From the NCBI GenBank assembly GCA_022747635.1, contig JAKTNV010000020.1:1959501-2023500 (forward strand): a stretch of 64,000 nucleotides of DNA. Reading direction: 5' to 3'. How positions within the stretch are numbered: the stretch's first letter is position 1; every line of letters starts with the position of its first letter. Made by a program: the position numbers and the translations under genes. Shown one piece after another: positions 23,291 through 33,935 of the stretch. Source of the DNA: Hetaerina americana (lineage: Eukaryota > Arthropoda > Insecta > Odonata > Calopterygidae). Below the pieces are notes generated by a model. It did not search any database and was not told where the DNA came from. It saw only the letters and a list, made by a program, of their open reading frames with translations.

Positions 23291-24778
23291 ATCCCGGTTC
23301 CGGGGAAATCTCATGAGCGAGATTTGCGTAATAATAAATAAAAAGTAAAAATTAATTAAATGGATACTTGGGAAAACATAGTCAGAAGGTTAAAAAGCTT
23401 TTTTATTTTTCGTTAACTAAGGCCCACCTAGAGAAGGCAATGAGAGTACGGGACCCTCACTAATCATTCTTAGTTTTAGAAATATATCGAGGGCAACGTT
23501 GAGCAACTAGGTTTGCGGAAAGATGTTATGAACAATGTGGCTGTGTCACGAAGAATTAGGATGGGAGCCACTGGTCGAACGTAGGTTCCACAGGTTCAAC
23601 TCACTTTTTTATATTCGAGACAGGTCACTCACCCGAAGACGTAAAAGACATTAAGGGCCCCGTCTTACTTGGCAGACCAGATCAATGAGGCAGGGGGGTG
23701 GGCTGGCTCTAAGATGAGACAAGGGCGGGTCTCCTCCTCTTGGGGCGGAGGGAGGCTGCAAGGGGATGGGGCCATCGCTCGCTGCGGGTTGGGAAGGCGG
23801 CTCGGGGAGAGGGGGCGTGCCGCGGAGGGATCGCTCCCTCGGAGACGGCTTTCGTCGAAGGCCCTTGAGGGAGAGGGGGGGGGGAGGAGTTTCACGAGGT
23901 CGCGAGTAAATGAAAGCGATTGACCCTTTCTTTATATAAAAGGGCCGGAAGCACGTTAACACCCTTCCCTTGGCCTCCCCTCGTATCAAACACTCTCACC
24001 TCTGCCCCATCTCCCTTTCCGCTCCGCCCCAACAGCCCCCTCTCGATCTCCTCCACTTAGTTCCGCGGGACGCCGCGAAAGGCGCTCCCGGCCGCTCCAT
24101 TTAGAGTATCGTTGGACTCCTTAATAAACGGCTGTGCCTCCTCCAAGGGCTTGAATAAAAAACGCCTGCCCTGTGATCCCCTTCCCAGGGAGCAACCGAG
24201 GGAACAGACGCGCCACGCCGATGAGCCCCCAACTTCCACAACCAACGCGCTGCAAAAATGTGCACGAGTGACCGATCCGTTTACATACGCCGGCATCTCT
24301 TCATCGACGAATGGGATTATTATATTTTTTAAGGCAGCTAAAAAACGGGTCTGTAGCACATCTCATAGTGATATCTCTCTCCGATTGCCAATCAATACAG
24401 GAAATTCTGTTTTATTAACGCTGCGCCTTTGCTATATTGACGATAGGAAATCAAACGTATATTAACTACAGAAGGTCATCGACGAAATTTGTAATTCGCA
24501 ACAGTTGTTTGAGTCTGTGTAAAAACGTAGCTTCAGAAGTTTAACTGACCGGCGGGCCCATTTCTGCTGCCGCCGGACCGCGATCGTGGCCAGGAAAGGG
24601 GAGAAGTGGTTGCCAGCCGCGACTCGCGAGGGACATCTCGCAGGGCCAATTCAATCTCCAGGGGCGTCCACGATTCGGCAGAAGCACGAGGTCGAAGGCA
24701 CGAGTGCTTTGCCGGCTGTGGACGCCTCCCTCCGGGGGAACTCTCGGTTGGAAACGAGTGCTTATCTCGACAAATGTC
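23291..24778. other. No recognised gene; GC-rich block with TATA-like site
   Basis: An AT-rich part (to about 23630) is followed by a GC-rich block (about 23650-24330, again 24540-24770). A TATA-like TATATAAAAG lies at about 23933-23942 on the plus strand, flanked by GC-rich DNA. I recognise no exon. Open frames on both strands in the block reflect base composition. Confidence 0.5.
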
Positions 24779-24890
24779 AAAGAAACTGCGGGAGATGCCG
24801 CAACAGTAACTTTTAACGAAGTCATCCGCTAATGTGCATTTCAATGCAACAATTACAGAGTGTAAAAATCAATCGCCTTGACCGATTCCG
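24779..24890 (-). mobile_element. SINE A fragment (body)
   Basis: On the minus strand: GGCGATTGATTTTTACACTC, then TAATTGTTGCATTGAAATGC, then ATTAGCGGATGACTTCGTTA, then GCGGCATCTCCCGCAG. The same order is found on the plus strand at 40143-40260. The tRNA-like head has been replaced by other sequence just past about 24882, where the LINE fragment begins. Confidence 0.85.
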
Positions 24891-25858
24891 GTGACGACGC
24901 GTGGCGCAAGGCACTTCTCAAGGACGCGTGGCAGGAACTCGCGCGCGACGAATGCTGCTGGAGGGCATTTGAAGAAACGAAAAAGGTCCCTTCTCTCCTG
25001 CGATAAAGCAATTAGGGTCAAGACACTGTATGTCAGAGCGCTTACCGAGCAGCGACAAAATACATCAAAAAGGACGATTTCATGGAAATACTGGGTGACC
25101 AGCAGGGCAAACGATGAGGCACGTAGTGGAATGTTTAACCTAATCGCGAACACAGCCATGACGAGGGAAGTGAGGCATCACCTACAGCTGGCCGATTCGC
25201 CCCTTTGTCCGTCATGCGGTCGAATAGACAACGTCGCGCATCTGATCCTTGGCTGCGACGATAAAATCAGAGAATGGGAAGCTCTGAAAAAGATCTATAA
25301 AACCTGGGACGTGTTCGGTGGTGATGCCATTACCGATTTGAATTTGATCACCTTGAACTTTCGGCTCTTTCCGAGCTTCAAATCCTTCATAATGACCACC
25401 CTAATCGTGGAATTCACACAGCTGAGAACTGCGAATAAACATTCGGCTAAATGTATGCAAGCAGTGGTGGAACGGCTGTGGCTGCCCCCGGTACCGGACA
25501 GACTTCGTCTATGGTTAAGGAGTTGTTTTTCTGAATAACTGTGCTTCAAAGCTATCAATAATTCCAACCAAATGTAATGTTCCGCTGCTAATCCAAATAT
25601 TTACTTCTATATTTTGTGAACCCTGCCTTCATTATATCCTTCCACAGTATTGCTCATGGTCACAATTGTTTTATGCAATGTATATGAATGTATGTCTATG
25701 TGAGTGTTTATACGCATATTTATGTTTACGTGTATGCATGTGTATGCATACATATATTTATAAAGAAAAAAATATGCTGTAACCATAATCTGTAAGCTGA
25801 CAATGTGTATAATGTAAACCCTAGCGGTGTAACATATTAGTTAAATAAAATAAATTGA
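24891..25858 (+). mobile_element. LINE 3' fragment with C-terminal zinc-knuckle region
   Basis: Only the last part of a non-LTR retrotransposon remains, with its 3' untranslated region ending in TTAAATAAAATAAATTGAA near 25857. The 3' UTR is AT-rich. The fragment lies directly between a minus-strand SINE A body and a plus-strand SINE A head. The clade cannot be fixed because the RT core is missing; the C-terminal pattern is like the R1, LOA or Jockey group. Confidence 0.6.
25005..25538 (+). pseudogene. LINE ORF2 C-terminal remnant
   Basis: The frame reads SGMFNLIANTAMTREVRHHL followed by a CPSCGRIDNVAHLILGC motif at about 25207-25257. That gives the C-X2-C...H-X4-C arrangement typical of the C-terminal domain of several non-LTR retrotransposon polyproteins. 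The preceding region is open but partly in another frame near 24900-25060. The frame ends at 25538. In the family this domain follows the reverse transcriptase and probably helps nucleic acid binding. The rest of the protein is absent. Confidence 0.6.
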
Positions 25859-25985
25859 ACCATAGCTTAACTGGCTAAAGCACTAGATCGGATATTGAGG
25901 GATCCGGGTTCGAATTCCAGTCAAGGCGAATGATTTTTACACTCTGAAATTGTTGCAATGGAGTGCTATCTCGTTCAATGCATCA
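25859..25985 (+). mobile_element. tRNA-headed SINE (family A)
   Basis: The head contains ATAGCTTAACTGGCTAAAGC (A box) at about 25863-25882 and a B box, GGGTTCGAATTCC, at about 25906-25918. The family body follows: AAGGCGAATGATTTTTACAC and GAAATTGTTGCAATGGAGTG. The copy then diverges. It starts immediately after the AT-rich tail of the LINE fragment. It resembles a tRNA, but the 3' side continues into a body present at three other sites, so it is a SINE rather than a tRNA gene. Confidence 0.85.
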
Positions 25986-26040
25986 CGTATAAAAAAATTA
26001 CATGCCCAAGGTTTTGATAAGATTCAACCCCTGGCGCCAA

Positions 26041-26055
26041 TTATATATATATATA
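26041..26055. repeat. Short (TA)n tract
   Basis: TATATATATATATA, about 15 bp. Confidence 0.9.
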
Positions 26056-26137
26056 AACACAGTAATCAACCCGAAGGTCGGTTTGGTAGGTAATAGTAGA
26101 GTTCACCCAGTACTATACCCGACGGCGGGTGAAATTC

Positions 26138-26185
26138 ACACATAAGGGTAGGGGGGCCAGTTCCTTTCCCTGTGATCTCACGCAC
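26138..26185 (-). repeat. SINE B body fragment
   Basis: The segment aagggtaggggggccagttcctttccctgtg matches cagggtaggggggccggtgcctttccctgtg at 21113-21143, the distal body end of SINE B. No tRNA-like head is attached. Confidence 0.7.
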
Positions 26186-29100
26186 AACACCATTCTCGAT
26201 CGGCGTAAGCAACACGAGATTTGACGACATATTAATGGTTAAATGCTGGATAACACAGAGTGATCCAGGGAAAATCTTTGGGTGCAACTGTAACACCGCC
26301 AATGACGGGCAAAGGGCGCGGCTTTGCACTAGTATGGTTACATTTTCATGAGCTCGGACTATCTACATACACCCCCGCAAGTAATCCATTCTCATTTTCC
26401 GTGATGATTGTGCACCTTGTGCATTATTGAGCACATCTCATAAATGAGGATATGTGATGCGGGCAATCGCCATGCATCACGGTGCAGGAATTCAACGAAC
26501 TGCGCCAAGGGTGACGTCGATTTACACAGGAAAGTGCCACAGCGCATTTATAACAGCAGGCGTTCCAAAATGTCTACGAATTTTAGATTTATCAAATCAA
26601 AGAAGTCAAATATAATATCCTATGAATAACGGAAATTTCAAGGATGAAAGTTCCATGTGGATCGGAGCGGCATGATCCAGGAGATGTGCAATTAAAGGTT
26701 TGGCTCTCTAATTGCAAAAAAGGAGAAAGGAAACACTTCCGAATTTGACGCCCGCGCCTTCATCCCCCTCGCTCGCCAAGGTCCAGTCTTTTCGAGTATC
26801 GATAGGATTTCGATGCGATACCAAGGGCGCTCGCGACGCATGCCTGGCGAGGGAGCACCACGCCCAGCGTCCACCTTTTGTTTCCTCGCCCCTCCGCCGT
26901 CCCGGGCGGCGCTGGTGCCCGCCTCGATTCCGCGTGACGTCATGAGCGAAGGAGGCGTACGCTGGGTCGTCTCCGTCCAAGGAGCGGGAGGGGGATGGCC
27001 AGGGGCGGCGGCAGATGCGCCCTTTCTCACGGGAGCAGGATTAGCGGCGTGGTCGGGAGGTGATCTGCAGGGCCGGGAGCAAAGAAGGGCGCGCGTGTCG
27101 GGGCACACATGGAGGACAGGGGGCGGAGAATCGACGAACGCGCCCCGGGGAATGCATCATCCCCCATCGGGACCCGTGGGGGCGAGGCCCCCGTGATCCC
27201 CAGAAGGGGTTGGGGTGCGCGTCGGAGGACGGCTTCGAATCCTTCCCTTCCTCTGCTCCCCATGCACGCCCGCGTCCGTCCGCGGAGTGCGGCCCGCCCG
27301 CCGGGGAGTTCGGCCCGTGCGGCATAATGTGGTGTCCCGATCCAGGGAATCCAAACTGCCCCGAAGAGAGCGACATCCGCGATTCAGCCGAGGGCGAAAC
27401 CGCACGGCCCTCGCGGGTTACCGGCCGTCTGTTGCCATGGTGACGACACACCCAAGGAACGCTGGAGTGGTGTTCTCATAAAATCAAGGAATAAGCCGAA
27501 GGGAGGCGGAAACATGACCAACTGGGATCACGATGCGGAGACAATGTCGCCGAGCAGTGACTGTCAACTCAGTGAGCCGAATTGCGTTTCGGAAGTGCTA
27601 GCAATATTTCTGCCGAGAGCATTCGTCACGAATATTAAGTCAAATCTCGTTTTAGAACTATGAGAATACTGTTCCAGATATGAAAACAGGATAACTTGAA
27701 CAACAATAGTTACGCACGTACACAATAATTTGGAGGAATTTATGGAATATATCCAATCCGTAGGGCGGAGGATGACGGGAAGTTTAGCCGTCACGTTCCC
27801 ACTCCACCGCACAGTGCTCTGCCGATCCCCTCGATGCACGCATGCACTCCATGCAGGGACTCTTCCTTTCAGATCTTCCGTCATTCGACTCTCGGCGAAT
27901 ACCATCGTAGTTGCCTAGTGCCCTCCGCCACTTGTCCCTCCTGATTTGATTGCTAATTAAATTGAATGAAATCGGCCTTTGAAGCGATTGAACGAGTCTA
28001 CTGTCGGAAAGTTATGCGTTCGCATGAGCCAAGGGGAAATGAACGGCAAAACAGTTCTCGTCAGCGGCGCATCTTCTGAAACCCTTCTCACCGATTGCAG
28101 TGACTGACTCAGTAGTATTGCGTTCGCCAGCCCTTTCTTTGTTTAGTTATTTTCATTTAGTTATTATTCAGATTCATTACCAGTTAATGGTTCTTAAATA
28201 TTTAAGGCATATTTAAAAAAATATCGGTAGTAGTATCTAAGTAACATTCATTAAAATTGAAATGAGAAACTTTAAGGAGTTTTTAACAACCACCGCACGA
28301 GCTTATACAGTGAACTATCATATATTCTTGGTGTTTCGCCATATGATTTCCCGCAAATTGCCCTCCCTCCACCGTCCGACCCCCCCCCCCCCCCGGCGTA
28401 CTGTGAGGCTGGCCCCGTCGAGAGAAGCAGCCGCGGATGGGAGCTGCCAAGGTAAGTCCTCTCCTGGATTTCCCCATTCCTTCGTACGTTTGGCAACCAC
28501 CTTGGAATCCACACTAATCCGAAGGTCTGTTACTATACCTTAAACCTCAACAAGACTAATGCCTCATTTGGTAATTTTTTGTTTACGTGAGATGGAGAAG
28601 TCGTTTGGTTTTTGATCTTGAAAACTACAATACTAAGTGAGGATTGCGGACAATATTCCGCACGATCCTTGGTGAATACAATACATGGAAGTCGCCAACG
28701 AGGAGACGAATTTTGGAGATTTTAATCCCGTTCACTTACAGTGGTGTTTGAGTTAGGATAGTTGGTCCCGATACGCCCCCCTTGATTAACTTCGGTTTTG
28801 CTTCATCGAGTATTTCACTCAAGGAGTGGTCACCTTACGAAGTTTAAACTTCAAAAGTTGGTACCCCTCCAGCGTTCGGCTCCCACTTTTAAGCGGGGGT
28901 GCAAAAACCAAGGAGAAACGCTTTCACCCACGAATGGCTACCAGGGGTCCGGCGACATTTGGATATATTCATCCTAAACGGAAGTCAATATCGGCTAATT
29001 CAATAGTGTGGATATTGATTTCAAGTTCGTCAACTGGAGTATCTTATGAGCCAACGAAATTCCAGTGATCCTAAGGCTATCGTATTCTGCTACACTCATC

Positions 29101-29685
29101 AATATCTTTGGGTGGAGGGAGGAAATATTTGCGAAATGGTGCTCCGCAAGCAAATTAAACGGTGCGGCAACATAACTCCCTTTCATTCACCAAACCCGTT
29201 AAAAAATGAAGTTATATCGCCAAACAGTGTATTAGTGTATTTTGCTAAAATTTGTATTAAAAGTTTTTTAATTCATCTACGTCTTCTTAAATTTACTGGG
29301 AGCCCTCATTGTCAGTGCATTCATCGGAGTTTGATAACTTTTTGTTTAACAACAGCCTTCTCTGAGACAACGGAGTTATACACAATACTTACTTTTACTG
29401 ACTTAATTAGGGTGGAGCAGAATCCGGGAAATTAGAGTTAGCATATGAACACATTGCCTGAATTACACGCTAACTCGACCAGCATCGGTTGCATAATTAT
29501 CTAAACGATCTGTCCAAAAAACATAACATTTAATTAACCAACGTTTTACAATTGACACCTAACCTCCCTTTACCACTAGACTGTGGAAATGGCTGCTCCT
29601 AGTGGGATGATAGCTCTTGTGCTGACTTAAATTTTGAAACAATTGTAATACGTATAATATACTTGTAAATCAATAAACCCCTCCC
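26186..29685. other. No recognised gene; CpG-rich block at 26.7-27.5 kb
   Basis: From about 26740 to 27470 the sequence is GC- and CpG-rich, with overlapping open frames on both strands of up to about 138 codons, none with a recognised domain. It could be a CpG-rich promoter or first-exon region, but that is unsupported. From 27480 to 29680 the sequence is of ordinary composition apart from a C run at 28380-28394. I see nothing assignable. Confidence 0.5.
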
Positions 29686-30034
29686 CGGACTACAATCTTA
29701 ACGTGGTGGAAGGGCTTTTTTTTCCGATGACCCCAAGAGCTGTGCTGGCGGGAGTAATGATAATTGCTCCTGGTAGGGTCACCCATGCCAGATAGGTCGA
29801 AGGTTAGGAGCCAAACGAAAGGTAGTCCACGCAGCGTCTGTTCCTCGATGAGGCGGCTGCAATGGCGTTGACCCCAGTGGGGCGGCCAGTAAGTCATGGG
29901 GTCACATTAAAGACACTATTGAGGAAGGCAACGGGAAACCACCTCAATTATCATTCCCAAGATAAATATGATGGTCACTAAAGAGATTTTGTGTCCTGGC
30001 AAACTACGGGGCTCGGCCCAATCGGCCGTGTGTC

Positions 30035-30811
30035 GTGCCCGGCAGCGGGGGAGGCAAGGCTTCCGCGGTCGTCTTCCCACGAAACCCTTGCAAAGGAAAA
30101 CCAGCAGCAACAGGACAGAAGACGCAGGAGAAGACCAAATTAGTTAGAGTGGGAACGTGGAATGTTAGGACAATGATGAGGACAGGGAAATTGGAGAATG
30201 TTAAGCGAGAGATGGAAAGGGGAAAAATGGATATTTTAGGTCTATGCGAGGTGAGATGGAAAGATAGCGGGGATTACTGGAGTGATAATTATAGAATAAT
30301 ATACAGCGGCGGGGACGAGAGCCAACGAGGGGTTGTCATAGAATTACATGAAGAGGTAGGAAGAACCGTAGTCAACATAGATCAGGCAAAGGCTAGAATA
30401 TTTCTATTAGAGATAAAAGCAGAACCAACGAACTTGGTCATTGTTCAGGTAAACATGCTACCGAGCAAACATACGGAGGAAGAGGTCTATAGGATATGAG
30501 ATCAGTTAGAGGATAAAATCGCAAGTGTTCCTGCAAGGAAACATTTGATAGTGATGGGGGATTGGAATGCGACGGTAGGCGAAGGCAAAGATGGTGATGA
30601 GATGGGGGACTAAGGTTTAGGCATGAGGAATGACCGCGGCGGGAAGGCAATTGAATTTTGCCGGAGACAGGGGCTCGTCATCACTAATACTAGGTTTAGT
30701 TACCACAAAAGGCGTAGGTATACATCGAAAATGCTAGGTTACTCAGAAAGGTATCGCTTACATTATATTCTAGTTAGGCACACATTTGGAAGCAGTGAGA
30801 TTAATTCGCAC
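30035..30811 (+). pseudogene. RTE-like LINE endonuclease domain
   Basis: The exonuclease-endonuclease-phosphatase fold that nicks target DNA is visible. VGTWNVRTMMRTGKLENV (30151-30204) holds the catalytic Asn, DILGLCEVRW (30231-30260) holds the catalytic Glu, and VIVQVN is at about 30438-30455. MGDWNATVGEGKDG (30555-30596) is the DWN motif, and RRRYTSKMLG...LHYILV is near 30710-30775. An in-frame TGA at about 30497-30499 replaces an expected Trp codon, and a stop follows GDEMGD near 30611. The final DHN motif occurs only after the insertion, at about 31260-31272. Confidence 0.85.
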
Positions 30812-31203
30812 GGAGGAATGAAGTTGGTGGAATTGAAGAATGGTTTATTGTAATTTTGGATGCCTGTTCGCGTTTTGTAAGGAGAGATCCAGATATCCAT
30901 AGTTGTACCGTTGCCGGTCTGCGTCCATCGAAAATCTACCTTAAACGGCAGAATATCAATAATCAATGCGAAGGGTTGGACCATAAATCCTGCATCCCAT
31001 GTTATGCTATTTCCAAGGTGGGTCAATGACACCAATTTCTTCAATTTGTGTCCAACGTCACCATCAGCGTTTTAATATTTAATTGGTTCTCTGCGGTCCT
31101 CCACGTATCTCTATTCAATGCTAGCGCCCTCATTACCTATATTATTTCAGTTTTACGTCCTTTTTCATTTTTACTACGTTCTTGACGCTTGGAATGCCAT
31201 TCG
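30812..31203 (-). other. 392-bp insertion inside the LINE, unassigned ORF
   Basis: The LINE reading breaks at 30811 and resumes at 31204. The 33 bases at 30779-30811 and at 31204-31236 are near-duplicates (cacacatttggaag...aattcgcac and cacaggtttgggaac...aattcgcac), which looks like a diverged target-site duplication. On the minus strand the insert has an open stretch of about 85 codons that includes VGHKLKKLVSLTHLGNSITW and PFKVDFRWTQTGNGTTMDIW. I do not recognise the family. No poly-A tail or terminal repeat is evident to me. Confidence 0.5.
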
Positions 31204-32785
31204 CACAGGTTTGGGAACAGTATGATAAATTCGCACTGTTTCCCGGGAGCGGATGCGGACTTTGACCACAATTTAGCTGCAATAAAATGTAACGTCCGTA
31301 TCAAAAATATAAGGCGGGGGTGGCGGGTTAGGAAATCGAATGCAGAAACTTTACATGGATTGGAAAGGAACGAATATCAGCAGGCTGTAGGGAAAACCTC
31401 GAAGGGCGGTAAAGAGCTGAGTACTCTCGAAGAAAAATGGGAATGTGTCAAGATAAGGATATCGAAAGCCGCTAAAGACCATATAGGAACCGTTAACGGA
31501 AAAAGGACAAGGAAACCATGGATAACGGATGAGATGATTCCAAGGATGGATGTGAGAAGAAAATTGAAGAATGTAAACATAGAGTTAGGGAAAATGAAGT
31601 ACAATGAGTAAAATAATAAATGGAGACGGGCAACAAATAAAGTAAAAGAAGTATGGTGGAAGATGCACTGCGAGGATATGGAAAGTTTGCAGAGGAAGGG
31701 TGAAATTGGTGCCCTGTACAGCAAAGTTAAATCTTTATCGGGAAGTAAGAAAGGGAGTTCTATGCTAACAGTTAGAGATAAGGCGGGTAAGGTAATAGCT
31801 GACACAGGATAGATCCAAGAGAGATGGAAGAACTGTATAGTAAAGAACTTCGACTAAAAACGTTAGTCATAGAAAAGGAACATTACGTAGAGAAAGATAG
31901 CTTAGGTCAGGCCATACTCGACGATGAGATAGAAAGGGCATTAAGGGAGATGAAGGTAAATAAGGCCGTGGGGGTGGATAACATTCCTGCGGAACTATTG
32001 AAATGTTTAGGAAAATTTGGGAGGAAGAGGCTTTATGGGCTGATTAGTAGTATTTATGAGGAAGGAATCTGGCCAGAAGACGTCGGGAAATTAGAGTTAG
32101 TTTATATTCCGAGAAAGGCACAGGCTACATCATGTGAGGACTACAAAACAATAAGTTTGATTTCCCATGCAGCTAAATTCGTTCTCAGGATCATCAAAAA
32201 TTGGATGGAGAGTAGGGGAAATGATTACTTAGGGGATGATCAGTTTGAGTTTAGGAAGGGGAGAGGTACGCGTGATGCCATTGCAGTAATGAGATTATTA
32301 TTGGGATGAATATAGAATTCAATCAGGAAGTATTTGCCTGTTTTGCAGATTTCAAAAAGGCATTTGATAGGGTAAATTGGTAAAAACTAATGAGTATATT
32401 GCAGAAAATAGGAGTAGATTGGAGGGACATGAGGTTGATCCACAACCTGTACATGTCTCAGACTGCTCAGGTGCGGGTGGGGAACGGGGAGTCCGGATGG
32501 GCAGTGTTAGGAAGAGGTGTAAGGCAGGGTTGCCCATTATCACCGCTGCTGTTCAACGTATATGCGGAGGAAAGGATTAAAGAGCCATGGGAAGAACTGG
32601 AGGTAGGAATGAAAGTTGGCGGGGAATTCATAGAATCAGTTAGGTTTGCTGTTGACCAAGCTTTAGTTTGTCAGTCAGCCAAGGGGTTACAAGCATTGCT
32701 GAGTGAGTTGGAAATTCATTGCGACAGATATGGGATGCAAATAAATATTGATACAAAAAAGGTTATGCGAAATATCTATCATTAA
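31204..32785 (+). pseudogene. RTE-like LINE reverse transcriptase region
   Basis: After the insertion the frame gives PGADADFDHNLAAIKCNVRI (end of the endonuclease). A linker with RKPWITDEM follows, then the RT core: REMKVNKAVGVDNIPAELLK (31949-32008), then DYKTISLIS, DQFEFRKGRGTRDAI (about 32240-32284), FADFKKAFDRVNW (near 32341-32382), GRGVRQGCPLSPLLFN (about 32512-32560). The catalytic FADDQ motif is replaced by FAVDQA (about 32647-32665). Frameshifts lie near 31610, 31810, 32300 and 32385. The catalytic Asp loss means no polymerase activity. Confidence 0.88.
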
Positions 32786-32912
32786 AAATGAAATAATTTT
32801 GGGAAACACAGGTCTTTAGTAATATACAGAGTTCACTTATAACCGGGATTGGGATGGATTTCCGGATGAGGATGTCTTTGGCAAGGTTCACAGGTTCCAT
32901 GGATGCCCACCC

Positions 32913-33733
32913 ATGGAAGAGGAAAAAGGGTCCCTGAATTTCCTCGACCTATCCATTTGTAAAGACAAAGACGGGTTACAATATTCCATTTTTAGGAAGG
33001 AAATGTATACGGACATATTAATTAATTCCTCTTCAGGGCTTTACTTCACCCAAAAGCTTTCGGCATTTTATGCAATGATCCACCGTTTAACCGGTGTCCC
33101 TATGTCAAAATTCAATCTAAATAAGGAACTTAATGTAATTAAAACGTTAGCAGTAAACAATGGTTATTCAGAAGATCTAATTTATAAGCTTTACCGGAAT
33201 AAATTTACAAAAATAGCCTTAAGCCACATTTACAATCTCGAACATGTACAAGATTCCATTTCCAAATGACGAAGAATACTCTATCTAGGGTCTATTTCTC
33301 AAAAAGTAATTAAAAGTTTTCCTAAAGAAAAGAATAAATGTTCCTTTTACAGTGGTTCATGCCTTGAGAACCTGATCTCTCACACTAAAGACAACGTCCC
33401 CAAAAACGAGAGGAGTGGAGTGTATGAGTTAAAGGGCTCAGAATGTAGCACCAAGTATATTGGGCAAACAGGATGGAAATTTAAAGAAAGAATTAAAGAA
33501 CACCAAACATGTGTAAAAAATAAGAACATAACATCTCTCTATGCAAAGCACCTCATCGAAAGTGATCACAAAAGTGACTTTGTGAAAAAATGATTCATTT
33601 TGAAGAAAAAGGTCAAAGGCTCGATGCTTTGGAGCAGTTAGAAATTTTGAAATGTGTCCGTTGGAAAGATGAACTTGCCAATGAAATTTTGTATCTTTCC
33701 CATTCCTCACTCCTAGACCTACCACTCTTTTAA
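32913..33733 (+). pseudogene. PLE RT C-terminus and GIY-YIG endonuclease
   Basis: The frame shows LNFLDLSICKDKDGLQYSIF (32934-32993) and a YTDILINSSSG motif, the FLD..Y.K..TD block that follows the PLE RT core. Then a region near 33270-33330 and the GIY-YIG domain: SGVYELKGSECSTKYIGQTG (33415-33474), followed by FKERIKEH. A TGA at 33267-33269 splits the frame and a frameshift near 33590 is needed to reach the C-terminal ALEQLEILKCVRWKDELANE segment ending at 33733. No intact RT core; inactive. Confidence 0.85.
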
Positions 33734-33867
33734 GTCAAAAGATGTAATTCTCTTTTCTTCCGAGCTACATTGTAACCTTTTTACCCCTCCACCCTCCCTC
33801 CCTCTCTGACCAAACCCCCTTCCTTGATCAGAAGGTATATAAGAAAGGTTGCTTCTATGAGGACCAC

Positions 33868-33903
33868 CTGATGATGGCATTCAATGTCGACACCTGGGTC
33901 GTG
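33868..33903 (+). ncRNA. Hammerhead ribozyme of a Penelope-like element
   Basis: The order is CTGATGA (33868-33874), stem II GGCAT-TCA-ATGTC, then GACA where GAAA is the consensus (33889-33892), a very short stem III region CCTGG, a GTC cleavage triplet (33898-33900) and GTG, which can pair with CAC just before CTGATGA to start stem I. Only one core base departs from consensus. Minimal hammerheads with a tiny stem III are known in PLEs, where they sit at a comparable position. Confidence 0.75.
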
Positions 33904-33935
33904 TTTTTTTTAAATAAAGTGAGTGGAATTACAAA

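Larger units (their letters stand above)
29686..32800 (+). mobile_element. RTE-like LINE, near full length but broken
   Basis: The 5' region (29686-30030) is shared with the fragment at 17048. An apurinic-type endonuclease domain and a reverse transcriptase follow in the order expected for RTE-group LINEs. A 392-bp foreign insertion interrupts the coding region at 30812-31203, and stops and frameshifts occur throughout. The 3' end is lost: sequence similarity fades after 32785 and a Penelope-like element follows from about 32900. Another small RT fragment of this family lies at 46438-46545. Confidence 0.85.
32900..33935 (+). mobile_element. Penelope-like element, 5'-truncated, with hammerhead
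   Basis: This PLE differs from the minus-strand copies. It starts within the RT C-terminal part and has a GIY-YIG endonuclease domain. A 3' region follows with a TATATAAG box (about 33835-33842), a nearly canonical hammerhead motif (33868-33903) and an AATAAA signal just after. Such a promoter plus ribozyme arrangement is known from Penelope pLTR regions. The 5' part is missing, as is common in TPRT-made insertions. Confidence 0.85.

Noticed and set aside
25859..25930. tRNA-like sequence with A and B boxes that could be a tRNA gene
   Set aside because: The sequence continues into a body shared with three other sites and the acceptor stem is not evident, so it is a SINE head.
29405..29430. 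GGGTGGAGCAGAAT resembling the right TIR of the mariner at 7924
   Set aside because: I found no matching opposite end or transposase sequence nearby; a match this short is not enough to call an element.
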